Positions 23,985 to 36,501 of a stretch of 64,000 bases of DNA are shown piece by piece; position 1 is the first letter of the stretch, and every line of letters starts with the position of its first letter. The DNA comes from Typhlomys cinereus. Lineage: Eukaryota; Chordata; Mammalia; Rodentia; Platacanthomyidae. Below the pieces are notes generated by a model that worked only from the letters and a program-made list of their open reading frames with translations, was not told the origin of the DNA and did no database searches. The stretch covers positions 1,240,001 to 1,304,000 of the forward strand of contig JALPQD010000027.1 in the NCBI GenBank assembly GCA_023101885.1. The letters run 5' to 3'. Both the position numbers and the translations under genes were made by a program.

Positions 23985-25400
23985 AGATGTGAATTTTTTA
24001 ATGCAGTACATTTCTATTTCCCTCTTCTAATACAATGTCATAGATGTGTTTTTTACCCCTTAAAATAGTGAAAGTTGATGTTGAAAATGTAATAATCATG
24101 TAGGAGAGCAAGAAATCTTTCATATTGACATATTCAAAATTCTATTTTGACATTTTAATGAAGGTGTCAAGCTGTCAAAACCTGAATCCTTTGTGGTTCA
24201 GATTAATTTCATGTTTAGTACAACATCTAACGCATCTACAGGAATAAGTGACATTTTAATGGTTCCAAACACAGGGGCTGGAAAGCACAGAGTGGAATTC
24301 TCCTGAGTTGCTCTGAAATGAATCCTGATGCTCACTGGAAACTGATGAGTTTGGAAACTGCATTAGAAAGGGAGGCAGGGCAGCAGTTGAGGCAGAAGAG
24401 CAGATGAATACAGCAGTGACCAGGGAAAAGCAGAGCAACAGGATGCAGGGGTGTAGGAAGGGATCCGAGGATTCCGTGGAGAGTCCTCAGAGGTCCTGGT
24501 CAGTTTTCAAACTGTGGGTTTCCATCTCAGGGAGGCATGCCCGAATGAAAGCCACATTCATTTTTGTAATTAAATGAACACTTTTGGAAGCCACGGCTTA
24601 CTTTGGATATCATTGTTTACCAAATATTTCTTCCAGGCCTGATTCATAGCTGCTTCAAACCAAAGTCAAAGCCTTAATGTTGGGAACCTGGTCTTCTACT
24701 AGCTGGCTGTCTGGTATTGGATAGCTATACTCATCTGTCACTAGGTTCAGGTTTGTAGTTTAGTCAGGCAAGCCCCGTGTGGACTTATGTCGCTCCAGTT
24801 GCTCTGCTATGAAAAGATGGTTAGAGACATCATAGTAGAAACATCTCCATTTGTGCATAGAATTATTTGTTAGACTGATAGCCTCAAGAGCTAAGTCTGC
24901 TTGCTGGCATAGCCTTGACGTGTATACCTGGATAATTATGTTTAAGTTTCTGAGTTGAGCACCTCCCAGCTCAAGCTCTGGCTAAGTCCTTAATTCACTA
25001 GTGCATGAGGTTGAGTAATCTAATGATTGATATGGGATTTTAAAAGTCGATTGTTGCAATGATTCTGCATGTTGCCAATAACATGTAGCTAACATGCTGA
25101 TAACATGACCAAACAGCTCAAAGAGTGAACAAGGGATTTCATTCTCTCTTATGATTCTGGCAGCAACTTCATATGTAGATGATTTACAAATTAATTTTTA
25201 GTAAAGCTTTTAAAAATATTTTATATTTGGATGGGGTTGTCACCAGGTGCCTGCTGTGAAGCACCCTGCTCAAATCATGACTAGAAAATATTTGTCCACG
25301 TGGATCAAATCTCATGGGAGCCACATCATCCTGGCTGAGACCCTGGCTTCAGAGAAATGGCTTATTTTCAACATGAGGCTTGCTTTCCATCATTTCTTGT
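23985..25400. other. No recognised gene or repeat
   Basis: Unique-looking, AT-rich sequence; nothing above about 75 codons. Confidence 0.4.
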
Positions 25401-25409
25401 TTTTGAGAA

Positions 25410-25496
25410 ATATTCTGTATTTATTTATTTTTCCGAGAGAGAAGTGGAAGGTTTACATATGTGTGGCATGATGCATAGGTGGAGGCCAGGGGACAG
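25410..25496 (-). repeat. B3-like SINE, 3' part (split copy)
   Basis: Reads attttccgagagagaagtgg, then gcataggtggaggccaggggacagctttcag. This is the reverse-complement tail half of a B3-type SINE. Its other half resumes at about 26137, after an L1 insertion. Confidence 0.65.
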
Positions 25497-26136
25497 CTTT
25501 CAGAGTTAGGCCAGTAGAATAACAGTGAAGTGGACAACAATGGCCAGCCATAATGCAGATCATCAGTGACCAGGCGATGCTTACCCAGAATCAGGCCATC
25601 CTAATCTCTCCCCATCCCAAGGCTTTAGGGAACCTCTAAGAAGAGAGGGTGGTAAGATTGTAAGAACTAAAGATGGAAAGGTCCACTGTTGGACAAGACA
25701 TTCCATTCAAGGCAAGGATGCTGCATCCAGGAACTCACTGCAATGAGAGTTGTCCGTACCAGACCTGCATAATGACTGAAATACTAACATGATGCCATAA
25801 GACTATGAGGAAGTGAAGAGAAATAAGAGCACACAGTGTAAATCCTTAGGGACTAGAGCTGGATGAGTGAAGGGAAATGCACCCATCAGTGGGGTGTCCT
25901 GAGGAAAGGCTACTTAGTATGCAACAGAGTCCTGAACCCCCACAAGAATAGACAAGCCAGAGGGAACTCTGGGATCCATAGAAGTGGCTAGGCAGGAGGA
26001 GGGTGGGAGGGAGTGGAATGGGTTGATGGAATGGAATGAGAGGGAGATGGGAGGGAGGTGGGGGGATGGAGGGTAGCAGGGATAGTAATCAATATGCTTA
26101 TAAAACTAAAAAATAAATAAATAAAAAGAAATCAAT
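25497..26136 (+). repeat. Old L1 3' UTR piece inserted in a SINE
   Basis: Shares a 3'UTR-like layout with 28240-28740: gaacctctaagaagagagggtggtaag, gttggacaagacattccattc, gaactcactgcaatgag. It then has the purine-rich ggagatgggagggaggtgggggga block and a tail of aaaaaataaataaataaaaag. No ORF2 part is present, so it is 5'-truncated within the 3'UTR. Confidence 0.65.
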
Positions 26137-26232
26137 TCTCCCTTTCCACCATGTAGGACTGCAGGGATCAGACTCAAGCCACTGTGTTTGTAAACAGGCA
26201 ACTTACTCCTGAGCCAGCTCCCTGGTCCTCTT
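26137..26232 (-). repeat. B3-like SINE, 5' part (split copy)
   Basis: The sequence agaaatcaattctccctttccaccatgtaggactgcagggatcagactcaa continues the B3 body broken at 25496. It ends with cctgagccagctccctggtcc, the reversed head. Confidence 0.65.
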
Positions 26233-26235
26233 CTG

Positions 26236-26984
26236 TCATCTTTGCCCCATGACACTCAACTCTTCCTCTCAAGGAAGAGATGCCCCCATTAGCGCAAGTC
26301 ATACTTGGTTGTATTAGGTGGGTTAAAGAAAAACCCGACTCATGAGACCTGGACTTCTGTTTGTCTTGTGTTTTGGAACAGTAACTCTGGACTCCACAAT
26401 CCAACAAGAGGGGGTAACATGGTTGGAGAAAGAACTTGAGGTTTCGAAGTTATAAGCGCCCAGATCATCACTGCAGCTTGCATCTAGGACCCAGATATCA
26501 TCTGAGCAAGGGGAAAAAGGACAGAAGGACTCTGCCAGGCGGATAAAGGGCAAAGAAATAAATATGTGTGAAAAGGTCTGAAAGTGTTTGGCGTGTGCTT
26601 AAGTGTCTGAAGGGAGTGTTTCTCAGGTAGTAAGAAGAGTAAGTGTGACTGGAGAACAGGAGAAGAATCTGTAGGGATGCTGAGCAGAGCTGAGGGCCAT
26701 TCATCAAATCCAATACTTTCTCCGCAGGAGATTTGAGTATTCCCAGGTGGGGCTGAATGTCTGTCTTCATTACAGCACAGCCCTGGAAGGAAATGGAAGC
26801 CCATAGAAGCTACAAAATCAGGGAGAAGGCATGTTTAAACATTCCAACAAGGGATACAGGAGAGAATCATCGAGTATGAGAGTGACACCATCGAGGAGAC
26901 TCTCGGGGTGCAGGTGGGCTCGCTTGGAGGAATGAGGGCTAATGACAAACTGTGAATGAATGTTTGACATAAAAAGTTTGTTTT
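26236..26984. other. No recognised gene
   Basis: Overlapping minus-strand frames of 76-106 codons occur here without recognisable domains. They overlap each other in different frames, so at most one could be meaningful. Confidence 0.35.
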
Positions 26985-28740
26985 TAAATCCTAGAAGAAA
27001 GAATAAGGAATAGACTTGAACCGACTGGCCTACGTCAGCATTTATGACTAGGACCCCAAATGCACAGAAATAAGACCAACACTCAACAAATGGAATTTGA
27101 TGAAATTAAAAAGCTTCTGTTTGGCAAAAAAATGCTATGAATGGAGCAAAAAGACAATGTACAAAATGGGAGAAAATCTTCACAAAGAACATATCAGATA
27201 GAGGACTAATATACAAGGTGTGCAAAGAACTCAAAAAATTAAAGATCAAGGAGGTGAACAAGCCAATTAAAAAAGAAAGAACTAAAAGAAACTTTTCTCA
27301 GGATGAAATTCCAATGTCTGACTTCCCTAGCCATTAGGAGAATGAAAATAAAACTGCCCTGAGATATCATCTCACTTTGGTCAGAATAGCTAATATCCAG
27401 AATATAGACAACAAATGCTAGTGAGGATTTGAGGAGAATGGAACCCTCATATATTGCTGGTGGGAAGGCAAGCTTGTACAAGCCCTTTGGAGATAATTAT
27501 GGAGGTTCCTAAAAAAATTAAAAATTCATGATACCATATGATCCAGTTGTATCACTCCTGGGAATATTCCCAAAGATCACTACATCTCACTACTGTAGAG
27601 GCACGTGTACATCCATGTTCATTGCTGCTCTATTCACAATAGCAAAGGAATGGAATCAGTCTAGATGTCCAACAGTAGATAAATGGATAATGAAAATGTG
27701 GTACATATATGCAATGATACTATTCAACATTTAAGAAAGTGAATTAATGAAATTTTCTGGCAAATGGATGAAGCTGGAAGAAAGTATACTGAACAAGCAT
27801 CCCAAATACAGAAAGACAGATGCCGTATGTTCTCCCTCATAACTGGATCATAGTATTAAATCTTCAGAATTACATAATCAAACAGAAACTTTTCTAACAC
27901 CCACAAACTGCAAAGGAACATAAGTCAGGGTATAGAGAAAGATCCCAAACAGTGGAGACAAAAGAACACAGGAAAATAGAACAGTGAAAGGAGAGAAAAT
28001 TGATGCTATACAGGAACACGTCTTAGTATTAAATATGAATACTTAATAGTAAAGCATCGTCTAAACACCTCCTATTATATCCTTAGATTAGAAAAGATCA
28101 GCTCACAGCACTCAATCAAGATGTATCCTATTACAATTGAAGATTATTGAGGCAGTAAACCACAACTGACCAAAGTGAAGAGTGTTGATGACCCTAGAAT
28201 ATTCAGCCTTAATTAATCAATCCAAATATTTCTTCATCGCAAGTCTTGGGGAACATTTCAGAAGAGGGGGCTGTGAGGTTGTGAGAGCTTAAAGATGGGG
28301 TGTATTGCTGGCCAGGATATTCCAGTCATGATGGGGCCACTGATTTCAGGAGCTCAGTGCAATGAGCTCTACAACCGTGAGATCTATACAATGGCTGACA
28401 TATTGACATCCCCCATGAACCACCCAGGACATGTAGGAGAAAAACTATACTTAATAGGAATCCTAGGGACAGGTGCTGGACATGTGAAGGGATGTTACTC
28501 TACTTGTGAACTGATCACTGAAGGGCCATTTATACCAGCCACCACAGAGGCCTGGTGCTTTACTAGCATAGTCCTGTGGTCCACATATAGAGAGGAGACA
28601 GGAGGGCAGGAGGGACAGGGACAGACATGTGAAAGGAGGGAAGGCTGGTAGCGGATGAAGTAGGAGACGAGGAAGAGGGGGCATGGACAAAAGCTCATTT
28701 CATTTGTATATAATTTTTTTTTAGTAAAAGAAAGTTTTAA
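26985..28740 (+). repeat. Old, 5'-truncated L1 (ORF2 C-terminus plus 3' UTR)
   Basis: Two broken plus-strand frames show L1 ORF2 C-terminal hallmarks. 27137-27337 has KWEKIFTKNISDRGLIYK, and 27528-27734 has IPYDPVVSLLGI followed by [16 protein letters not shown] and CPTVDKWI. Frameshifts and stops separate them. A 3'UTR follows, with a GGGAGGG-type purine-rich end near 28590-28680. The copy is ancient compared with the L1s at 46-57 kb. Confidence 0.85.
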
Positions 28741-29063
28741 ATTTTTTATGTATGTCCATAGGGTTGTTTGTGTGTGTATATTTTACATGTGGGTAGGTGT
28801 TCATGTATATGTGAATGTGTGTACAAGAGTGCACTCGAGTGTGTATGTCTGTGAAGGCAAAAAGGGTAGCATCAGAAATTATCCTCGATTGCTCTACCTC
28901 TTTGTTGTTTCTCTCTGGGGTTTCCCAGGCTTCTCCTTTCAGGGCAGGAATTTCAGGCTATTGCCATATCCATCTGGTATTTTGATGTGGGATCTGGGAT
29001 CTGAATTCAGGTTCTTTTGCTCAGGAGGCATAGATTTTAACTACTGAACTATCTCTCCAGCCC
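28741..29063 (-). repeat. CA-tailed tRNA-derived SINE, reverse orientation
   Basis: GT-rich left end (gtttgtgtgtgtatatttt) and body ggtttcccaggcttctcctt, ggtattttgatgtgggatctgg. The right end, ctgaactatctctccagccc, is the reversed head. Confidence 0.85.
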
Positions 29064-30393
29064 AAATTTTTAACACAGGACTTTCCAAACGTGACATTTT
29101 CACACAGGATGTAAACTTTTTTACTGCCTGTCCTTCTCAGCATTCCACTCATGCCCGTTTTAAATGCTACATCATGTTTCCGTGTACAAAGGTCTGAAGG
29201 ATCCTCATATGAGTGATTCTAAAAGAAGAAACTTTAGGCTCAGTGAAACCAAGGAGACAATGTTTTAGAAGGAAGCAAGGATTTTGTTGTTCCTGAAATC
29301 ACTCTACCTTTGGACCTCCCTGTGTATCCAATCCAGACCCACCTCTGTCTGTTCTGCAGATATTAATCCCATGCATTACGTCAGTGTAGGCCAAGAGTGA
29401 CACAAGGTGTCAGATTCAAATTATAGTCAGGTGAACAGATTCTCTGGAGTCCCTGCCCCCTTTTTAGTAAACATCATTAAATTAAGTTAAATTAAACCTT
29501 GAATTTGGATACAACACTTTCAGACATCTTCAAGAAAAAACAAGAAGTCTATCACCAGAACACTTTGACAGGCCATTGGATCCTCAGTTAACCTTTTGCT
29601 GGATTGCTGGACTGTACAGCAGGGAGCTGTCTTTGAATTGCTAGGCTCTGTTTTACCATTGGAAAATTCCATCACTCCCAATATGTTTCTCAGACAGGCT
29701 CCTTTGATTCTAATGTGACTGTAAAATTAGCAAGTTGTGGACAATGGACTCACAAGACCTGGCAGGATTCCCAATCATTTCGTGGGCCTTAGCCAGTCAT
29801 TTTTTGAACAGTGGATGGAAGAAATGCTGGAACACAGCTGCGGCTTCACAGGGCATCCTTGTTCAGCCCTCTGTGCAGTGTGCTGTGATGTCCTGCAAAG
29901 TTCCCCATGGGGTTATCTTGGGATAAAGAGGACCTACAGGTCATTAGGTCTGCCATTGTCTTCCTCATTTCATCCCTACACAGAGAGATACAGTTAAACG
30001 ATTTCATGAGGCAGATGTCAGGCTAGTTACTGCTCAATGTGCCACCCAAACCTCATACAAATCCCAGCAGGGGGCACCATCATCCTCACTGGCAGATGAG
30101 ACTAAATGGGGGGTAAGTGATTTAACTCTAGAGCACTGTTTCAGCAAGTGGGGGACATCTGAGTTGGAACCCGTGTTCTTTCCTTGCTTTGTGGGACATG
30201 GTCTTCAAAGAAAGTTTCAATTTAGTTCACTTGGAAGGGAAAAGTACACTAACGGGTCACAACAATATCAAAGGATTGTCCTAAGAGGTTTCATGATTCA
30301 TTTCCAAGTGCCTCAAACCATGGAGGTGACGGGGCCCTTCACACAGAGAAATGAGATGCTCTATGGAGTAATGACTCTCCTATCTGCGTATTG
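29064..30393. other. No recognised gene; contains the best CTCF-like motif
   Basis: Unique-looking sequence. Plus-strand frames of 63-86 codons at 29735-29997 have no domain I recognise. The CTCF-like site is at 30064-30077. Confidence 0.4.
30064..30077 (+). promoter_or_regulatory. CTCF-like motif, perfect consensus match
   Basis: CCAGCAGGGGGCAC matches all 14 positions of CCASYAGRKGGCRS. It lies in unique-looking sequence, not in a SINE body. This is the strongest candidate insulator or loop-anchor site in the window; binding cannot be shown from sequence alone. Confidence 0.6.
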
Positions 30394-30516
30394 ATCTCTT
30401 GAGACAGGATTTTGCTCTGCATGTAGCCCACATTGGCCTGAAACTCACCACATAGCCCAGGCTATGCCTCCATCCTCCTTCCTCAGCCTTACAAGTATTA
30501 GCCTCCACACCTGACT
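30394..30516 (-). repeat. B1-like SINE, reverse orientation
   Basis: Reads tgagacaggattttgctctg, then gtagcccacattggcctgaaactcacc, tagcccaggctatgcctcca and tcagccttacaagtattagc. These are the B1 landmarks in reverse order. Moderately diverged. Confidence 0.75.
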
Positions 30517-30915
30517 CCATAAACACATTTACATCATGCAGTACTCGCTAGCATTCACCCTTGTGAGGTACTTGGAGCCATGTGACTCCACAACAGTAAG
30601 GCAGTCAGGAGCAGGTCAACAAAGTCTTCTGAAAAAAGGTAGGAGGTGAAGTAGGAAGTCTAATCGAATCACCATGCTCGGGGCATTCGAGGCAGAGGGA
30701 GTGGGCACAAAAATGTGCAGAGGTGGTAGAACAGCGGAGGTCAGTAGGACATGCCATTGCTGTGTGGCTTGGCTCAAAGTCACAGAATGAGGAGGAGGAG
30801 CTAAGGCATGGCTACTGTTTGCCAACAGGTTTCCAAGTATTCCTAAACAATGGTGAATAACACAGCTTTCATGAGCAGACACCAGAGCTCCTCGCCCTCC
30901 CTACATGGCCAAGGA

Positions 30916-30917
<2 letters not shown>
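30517..30917. other. No recognised gene
   Basis: A minus-strand 88-codon frame (30616-30882) has no recognised domain. Confidence 0.4.
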
Positions 30918-30981
<64 letters not shown>

Positions 30982-31052
30982 ATCTAGCTATCCGTCTGTC
31001 TGTCCATCCATCTATCCAGCTATCATCTAGCTATCTAGCTATCTATTTGCTC
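30918..31052. repeat. (CTAT)n microsatellite with degenerate right flank
   Basis: A pure CTAT array at 30918-30981, continued by CATC, TAGC and TGTC variants to about 31050. Confidence 0.95.
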
Positions 31053-31603
31053 TAACTATCTGCTACCCCAGCAGTAAAGTGAAAAATGGTCACATTCTAA
31101 ATTGCCTTCCATTTGTTCAAGTTGTAATATTCTAAGGAGTATCCAGGCCCTAAGCCTCTGCAGCACCAGTCTGATTGCTATAATATAACAGTTCAGAATA
31201 TTACAGTCATTCTTCCAACATGACGTATTGAGGAGAAAGCAGAGCAACAGCTTCTGGAAACAGCCCACGCAGTGTCAGATGCATTCTGGAACAGGATGAT
31301 TTCCATTTGGTTTTCACTTTTGAATGGAGAACATATTAAATTATCCAGCTGCCAGATTACATTTGTTGTAGTCCAGCTGACAGACCTATTAAAGGTGATG
31401 CAGTTATACTAGTTAATCTAGTATTCTGGAGAATTTTTGTGAAAAGCTATGGTCCATGTGACCCAAATGAACAGTGTTGACCAGGAAATGGCTGGGGAAT
31501 ATGCACAGAGGCTGAGAATTTTTCATCTAGTAAAGATGTGGAAGCAATTACTTTATAAATAATATTACATTTGCCTTTGCAGAGATGATTTAAGAAAATA
31601 AGC
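31053..31603. other. No recognised gene or repeat
   Basis: Unique-looking sequence preceding a SINE. Confidence 0.4.
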
Positions 31604-31840
31604 TTGGGCTGGGGAGGTAACTCAGGAGTTAAATCTCTGCTTCCAAAACAAAAGAACCTGTGTTTGGACTCCCAGACACTACATAAAAAATGCCAGATGG
31701 CTATGGTGGCAGCCTTTACTTCCAATCCTGGAAGTCAGAGCCTGGGAAACCCCAGAGCAAAGCAATAAGGTGGTACAGCAATGCAGGATAGTTCCTGATG
31801 TCATCCTTGGGCTTCTACAGGCACACATGAGTATCTTCTT

Positions 31841-31891
<51 letters not shown>

Positions 31892-31892
31892 A
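31604..31892 (+). repeat. CA-tailed tRNA-derived SINE
   Basis: Head ttgggctggggaggtaactcag, body aaatgccagatggctatggtgg, aaaccccagagcaaagcaataagg and gttcctgatgtcatccttgg. It ends with a (CA)n tract at 31842-31887. Confidence 0.9.
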
Positions 31893-32355
31893 TAAAATAA
31901 GCTTTCTTCCAGTCTTAAGTATAAATACTTCATTCTGTAATGTTATAAACTAAAATGTACACAAAAGGTACACCATTGGTTACCAATAGACAGGGCAAGT
32001 ACCAGAATGACTTTAGAAGTTTGGACTATGATATCCCAAGTACATCATCTGCTAGATTTCTGACAGAGATTGACATACATGAAACTGTAGTACACAAAAG
32101 GCAACACGGTTTCACCATGCCCCACCACTCAGTATCACGGTTTTCAGGACTTCTCATGGGCCCGCTCCTACCTGACATGAATTAAACTGCTATCCAACCC
32201 CATCTACTCCAGCCTGAGTGCTCGCTGGGAAGCGTGCTCTCTAAATGGATGAAGAACTAGAGCTGCTGACAGGGTAAACAGAAAGAGCTTAGGATGTTGA
32301 CTGTCTCAGACCAGAACTCTTAACTTCAGTGGAGATGGACGTCTGTCTTTCTGGT
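31893..32355. other. No recognised gene
   Basis: A 76-codon plus-strand frame (31955-32185) lies just upstream of the FNTA retrocopy. I could not match it to any part of FNTA or another protein. Confidence 0.35.
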
Positions 32356-33160
32356 CAGTATCACTGACCATGAGTTCATTGCCGGCACTCTCAGTTAAGA
32401 TGCAAGAATTATCAAACCTAGCAGCATTGACAATGGGTCATTCAGGAATTTCAGCTTTGGGATAATGAGCTGCAGTATGTAGACCAGCTCTCAAGGAGGA
32501 TGTGAGAAATAACTCAACTCTGCCTGGAACCAAAGACACTTGGTCATTTCCAACATCTCTGGCTACGTGATGGAGCCGTCTTGGAGAGAAAAGTCCAGGA
32601 CACCCTGGAAATGATCAAATTAGTACCACATAATGAAAGTGCATGGAACTACGTGGAAGGGATTCTGCAGGATCATAGTCTTTTGAGATACCCAAATCTA
32701 TTAAATCAATTACTGGGTTTACAACCAAGTCACAGTTCCCCGTACCTAGTTGCCTTTCTTGTGGATATCTATGAAGATGTCCTAGAAAACCAATGTGACA
32801 ACAAGGAGTACATTCTTGATAAAGCATTGAGTTATGTGAGATCCTAGCTACGGAAAAGGACACTATAAGAAAGGAATATGGAGATATACTGGAAGATCCC
32901 TTCCAGTAAACACAGCAGAGTGTGATCTACCAGCAGTGTATAGCAGTGACCCATCCAGAAGTTGACGGAATGCTTTTGTTTTTCTCAACCTTCAATGCAG
33001 GAGCTTAGAGTTTAAGTGATCACTCTCTTACCTGTGGTATAAAATGTGTATTTGCCCAGGTATTCAATGAGAATTAAGGATGATAGTCCTGTGTGCTGCT
33101 ACTATCCAGATAGCTCTAATAAATTTGATACTTTTAAAGCAAGAAACTGAAGGGGAGGGG
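32356..33160 (+). pseudogene. Fnta: FNTA processed pseudogene (farnesyltransferase alpha subunit)
   Basis: The parent is the shared alpha subunit of protein farnesyl- and geranylgeranyltransferase I, built of helical-hairpin prenyltransferase repeats. The frame 32581-32847 carries clear matches ([48 protein letters not shown]). Upstream, in shifted frames from about 32360, the repeat segment resembling HEFIA and QWVIQEF is readable. Downstream, shifted sequence matches the C-terminal tail, and a 3'UTR runs to an AATAAA near 33118. No introns are visible, several frameshifts are present and the 5' half of the mRNA is missing, so this is a 5'-truncated retrocopy that cannot give a working subunit. 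Confidence 0.88.
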
Positions 33161-33889
33161 AAGAAAAAAAATCCCATAAAGGAACTACTACTTTTGGAGT
33201 CTTATCAACATTTAATCTAATCCTTTAATTTCAATTCTTCCCTTAAAAGATATATGTGCATGAATTTGTATCAATAATGTCTGATGGTAACCTTATGTTA
33301 TTGATTTGTAGTCACTGAAATTTTGGTTAGTTAAACAGATATGCAACTGTCACATCAGGCTGCTGTGCTACGCTCACAGTATTTTGTTATCACTGTAACC
33401 AACTATGCCAGAAGAAAGTTTTTATAATAAAATCACAGATATATCTCCAAAAATACATTCAACTCAAATTCAAATATTCTCAAATTCCAATATCATAAAA
33501 AAATTCAAAATCTTTTAAACATGAAGTTCTATCAATATCAAAGTAAGCTAAATAACTTAGCACAGAATAAATAGTAAAATAGAAACATTATATCACAATA
33601 AAGAAATATCAATTCAAAATTAGAAGAGCAAAGTCTAAGAAATATATCACATTCTATAGTTTCCTGTCACCAATTCCTGAATATGTATTCAGGGCAGGTC
33701 AAAAAATCCTAGGCAATTCCATTTACACTTTACAGAATAGAACAGAAGTGCTCTGGTCAGCTATAAGCCATATCTCTGTAACTGGTCACATGCTCTTAGC
33801 TGGTATTTAGAACTACTTTCCTCCACTACCCATTCCATATTTCCTGTACTCTCAGCAAGTACTTCAGCAGGTCTTGGCTCTTTACCTGG
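33161..33889. other. No recognised gene; possible retroviral 3' end
   Basis: AT-rich sequence between the FNTA retrocopy and the dUTPase end of the ERV-L remnant. It is where the minus-strand element's 3' part and LTR would be expected, but I recognise no LTR boundary or polypurine tract. Confidence 0.35.
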
Positions 33890-33894
33890 GGGTG

Positions 33895-34218
33895 TCACCC
33901 ACACTTCATTCTTGAAGGATCTGGGCTGTCCACCATCTGGTCTGTTTTGGGTTGTTGCAATTTCCTATTAACCTTAATCACAGGACATGGTAACACCAAG
34001 AGGCACCCTAGTGAATCTCCCGCATCCCATTTATGCTCTTCCTTGACTCCATTATGGAGAAGCAGCCCAATTTCCCCTTGATAACCTGGATCAATCAAAT
34101 CTCCTAACAATGTTATTCCTTTCTTATTCTGTTGACTCAAAGGCATCAGGAGCCCAAAATAGCCAGGAGAAAGCTTTAACTTCCAGTTCAATGCAATGCT
34201 TATTGTGTCTCCTGGCAA
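33895..34218 (-). pseudogene. ERV-L dUTPase remnant
   Basis: This frame of 107 codons contains dUTPase-like landmarks, including GLLMPLSQQNKKGITLLGD and IDPGYQGEIGLLLHNG, the region of the conserved motif containing the substrate-binding Asp/Gly. The family hydrolyses dUTP to dUMP. Sequence before and after is broken, so this is a fragment of the former Pol polyprotein. Its position at the 3' side of pol supports the ERV-L assignment. Confidence 0.8.
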
Positions 34219-35838
34219 ACATTTCCTGCTCTAGAATCAAAACTTCTAAGCTAGCTAAGTACAGACTTGAAGGGACAGGAAGCAAAAATTTTCCTAATGG
34301 GTTACTAGGTATGACAATGAGGGGCAGTATTCTAGCCTCCACCCCTTGGTTCCTGGATCTGTGAATTCTGGCTGTAGGAGATACAGTACCATATATTGGG
34401 TGCTGATTCAAGGCATATACTTCATCCTGAAGTACTCTACCAGCTCTCCAGACTATTACTACCTAACTGCAACTGTAATTGTGTCTTTAAAAGGCTGTTC
34501 CACCATTCTATCAGACCAGCTGCTTCAGGATGGTGGGAACATGGTAAGACCTTGAGCATAAGCCCATTGCCTCACTTTCTTAGCTGTAAAATGTGTTTCC
34601 TAGTCAGAAGCAATGCTGTGTGAAATGCCATTATTATGGACAAAACATTCTATGAATCCATGGATGGTAGTTTTAGCAGAAATATGACATGCAGGAAAGG
34701 CAAATCCATACCCAGAATAAATATCTATCATGGTAAGGACAAAGTGCTGCCCTTTCCATCTTGGAAGTGGTCCAATGTAGTCAACCTGCCACCATGTTGC
34801 TGGTTGGTCACCCTGAGGAACGGCTCCATATTAGAGACTCAATGTTGCCTTCTACTGCTGGTAGATTTGACACTCAGCAGCAGCTATAGCCAAGTCAGCC
34901 TTGGTGAGTGGAAGTCCATGCGGTTGAGCCCATGCATAACCTCCATCTCTGTCACCATGCCCACACTATTCATGGGCCCATTGGGGAAAGAACTTTGGCT
35001 GCCCATAGAATGAGTTGTCCTATCCACCTGATTATTAAATGCCTCTTCTTCTGAAGTCACCTTTTGATGAACATTTACATGGAACACAAATATTTGCCCA
35101 TTGGGAGAGATCTATCTACATATTTCTTCATCAAATGTCTTTCTTGCCAATTTTCCAATTATGTTCCTTCCAAGTCCCTGACCATCCAGTCAAACCATTG
35201 GCTATACCCCATGAATCAGTATACAATTGCACGTCTGGCCATTTTTCCTTCCAGGCAAAGTGAACCAGGCCCTAGTCTTCTCTTCTTCAGTCAGCCAATC
35301 ACAGGACACACCTCAAGAGACCATAGGTGTATATTTGGGAACAAGCATCTCAATAGGCTGAGGAACTATAGGCACTTGGGCAACTTCTTCATGTGACTTT
35401 TCTTGCCTTCAGGACCTGCTTGGGTCCTGTCTTTCATATATCACTTCCATTTTATAATAGATTGCTGCTATGCCTGTTCAACTTTATGACTTGCTGGGTC
35501 AGGTAACACCCAACTCATGATGGGCAGCTCAGGTCTCACATGGTAATTCGGTGACCCACTGTCAAATATTCAGTTTTGACTTGGGTCCAATAACAGGCCA
35601 AAAGCTGACTCTCAAAGGGAGAGTGGTTGTCTGCCAATGATGGTAAGGCCTTTCTCCAAAATCCCCAGGTTCTTCAACATGATTCACCCATGGATCCTGC
35701 CAAAGACTGCAAACAACATCTCTGTCTGTGACAAACACTTCCAATACCATTGAGTCAGTTGGGATCATATGGCCTAAGTGGCAGGGCAGCTTATACAGTA
35801 GCTTGAACCTGTCGAAGGGCCTTTTCTTCTTCTGGGCC

Positions 35839-36192
35839 TCACTCAAAACTAGAAGCTTTCTGAGTTACTTGGTATATGGACCTGAGTAACACATCCAAAT
35901 GAAGAATGCGCTGTCTCCAAAATCCAAACAGGCCCACTAAATGTTGTGCTTCTTTCTTAGTGATGGGAGGGGCCGGGTGCAGCAACTTATCTTTTATCTT
36001 GGAAGGAATATCTGTGCATTCCCCACACCATTGAACTCCTAGAAATTTTACTGAAGTAGATGGTCCTTGGTTCTTGGTTGGATTTATTTCCCATCCTCTG
36101 ATGCTCATATGCATCACCAAAGAATTCAAAGTGGTTGCTACCTCCTGTTTACTTGGCCCAGTTAGCATAATATCATCAATATAATGGACCAA
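35839..36192 (-). pseudogene. ERV-L reverse transcriptase remnant (catalytic region)
   Basis: The 117-codon minus-strand frame begins with HYIDDIM. The YIDD sequence (about 36172-36183) is the retroviral RT active-site motif with two metal-binding aspartates. Further along, SVKFLGVQWCG and EAQHLVGLFGFWRQR fit the palm/thumb of ERV RTs. The frame is cut off upstream, where RT continues in another frame (36162-36395), and downstream at a stop. Not functional. Confidence 0.85.
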
Positions 36193-36501
36193 TGTAGAAG
36201 AGACAGGTGATCAAGATCTCTACAAAACAAGTTATGGTATAGGGCAAGAGAATTAAATACATTCTTGAGGTAGAACAATAAAGATAAACTGAAAGCAAAC
36301 TGCATCTGATGGTCCTTATGAGTAGGATGGAAAAAAAGCATTTGCAAGGTCAGTGGCTGCATACCAAGTACCAGGAGATGTGTTAATTTGCTCAAGCAAA
36401 GAAACTACATCTGGTATAGCAGCTGCAATTGGAATCACAACTTGATTAAGTTTGCAATAATCAACTGTCATTCTCCATGATCCATCTGTTTTCTGTACAG
36501 G

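Noticed and set aside
34110..35396. Plus-strand ORFs of 75-125 codons over the ERV-L remnant
   Set aside because: The opposite strand carries the recognisable retroviral domains, so these are shadows.
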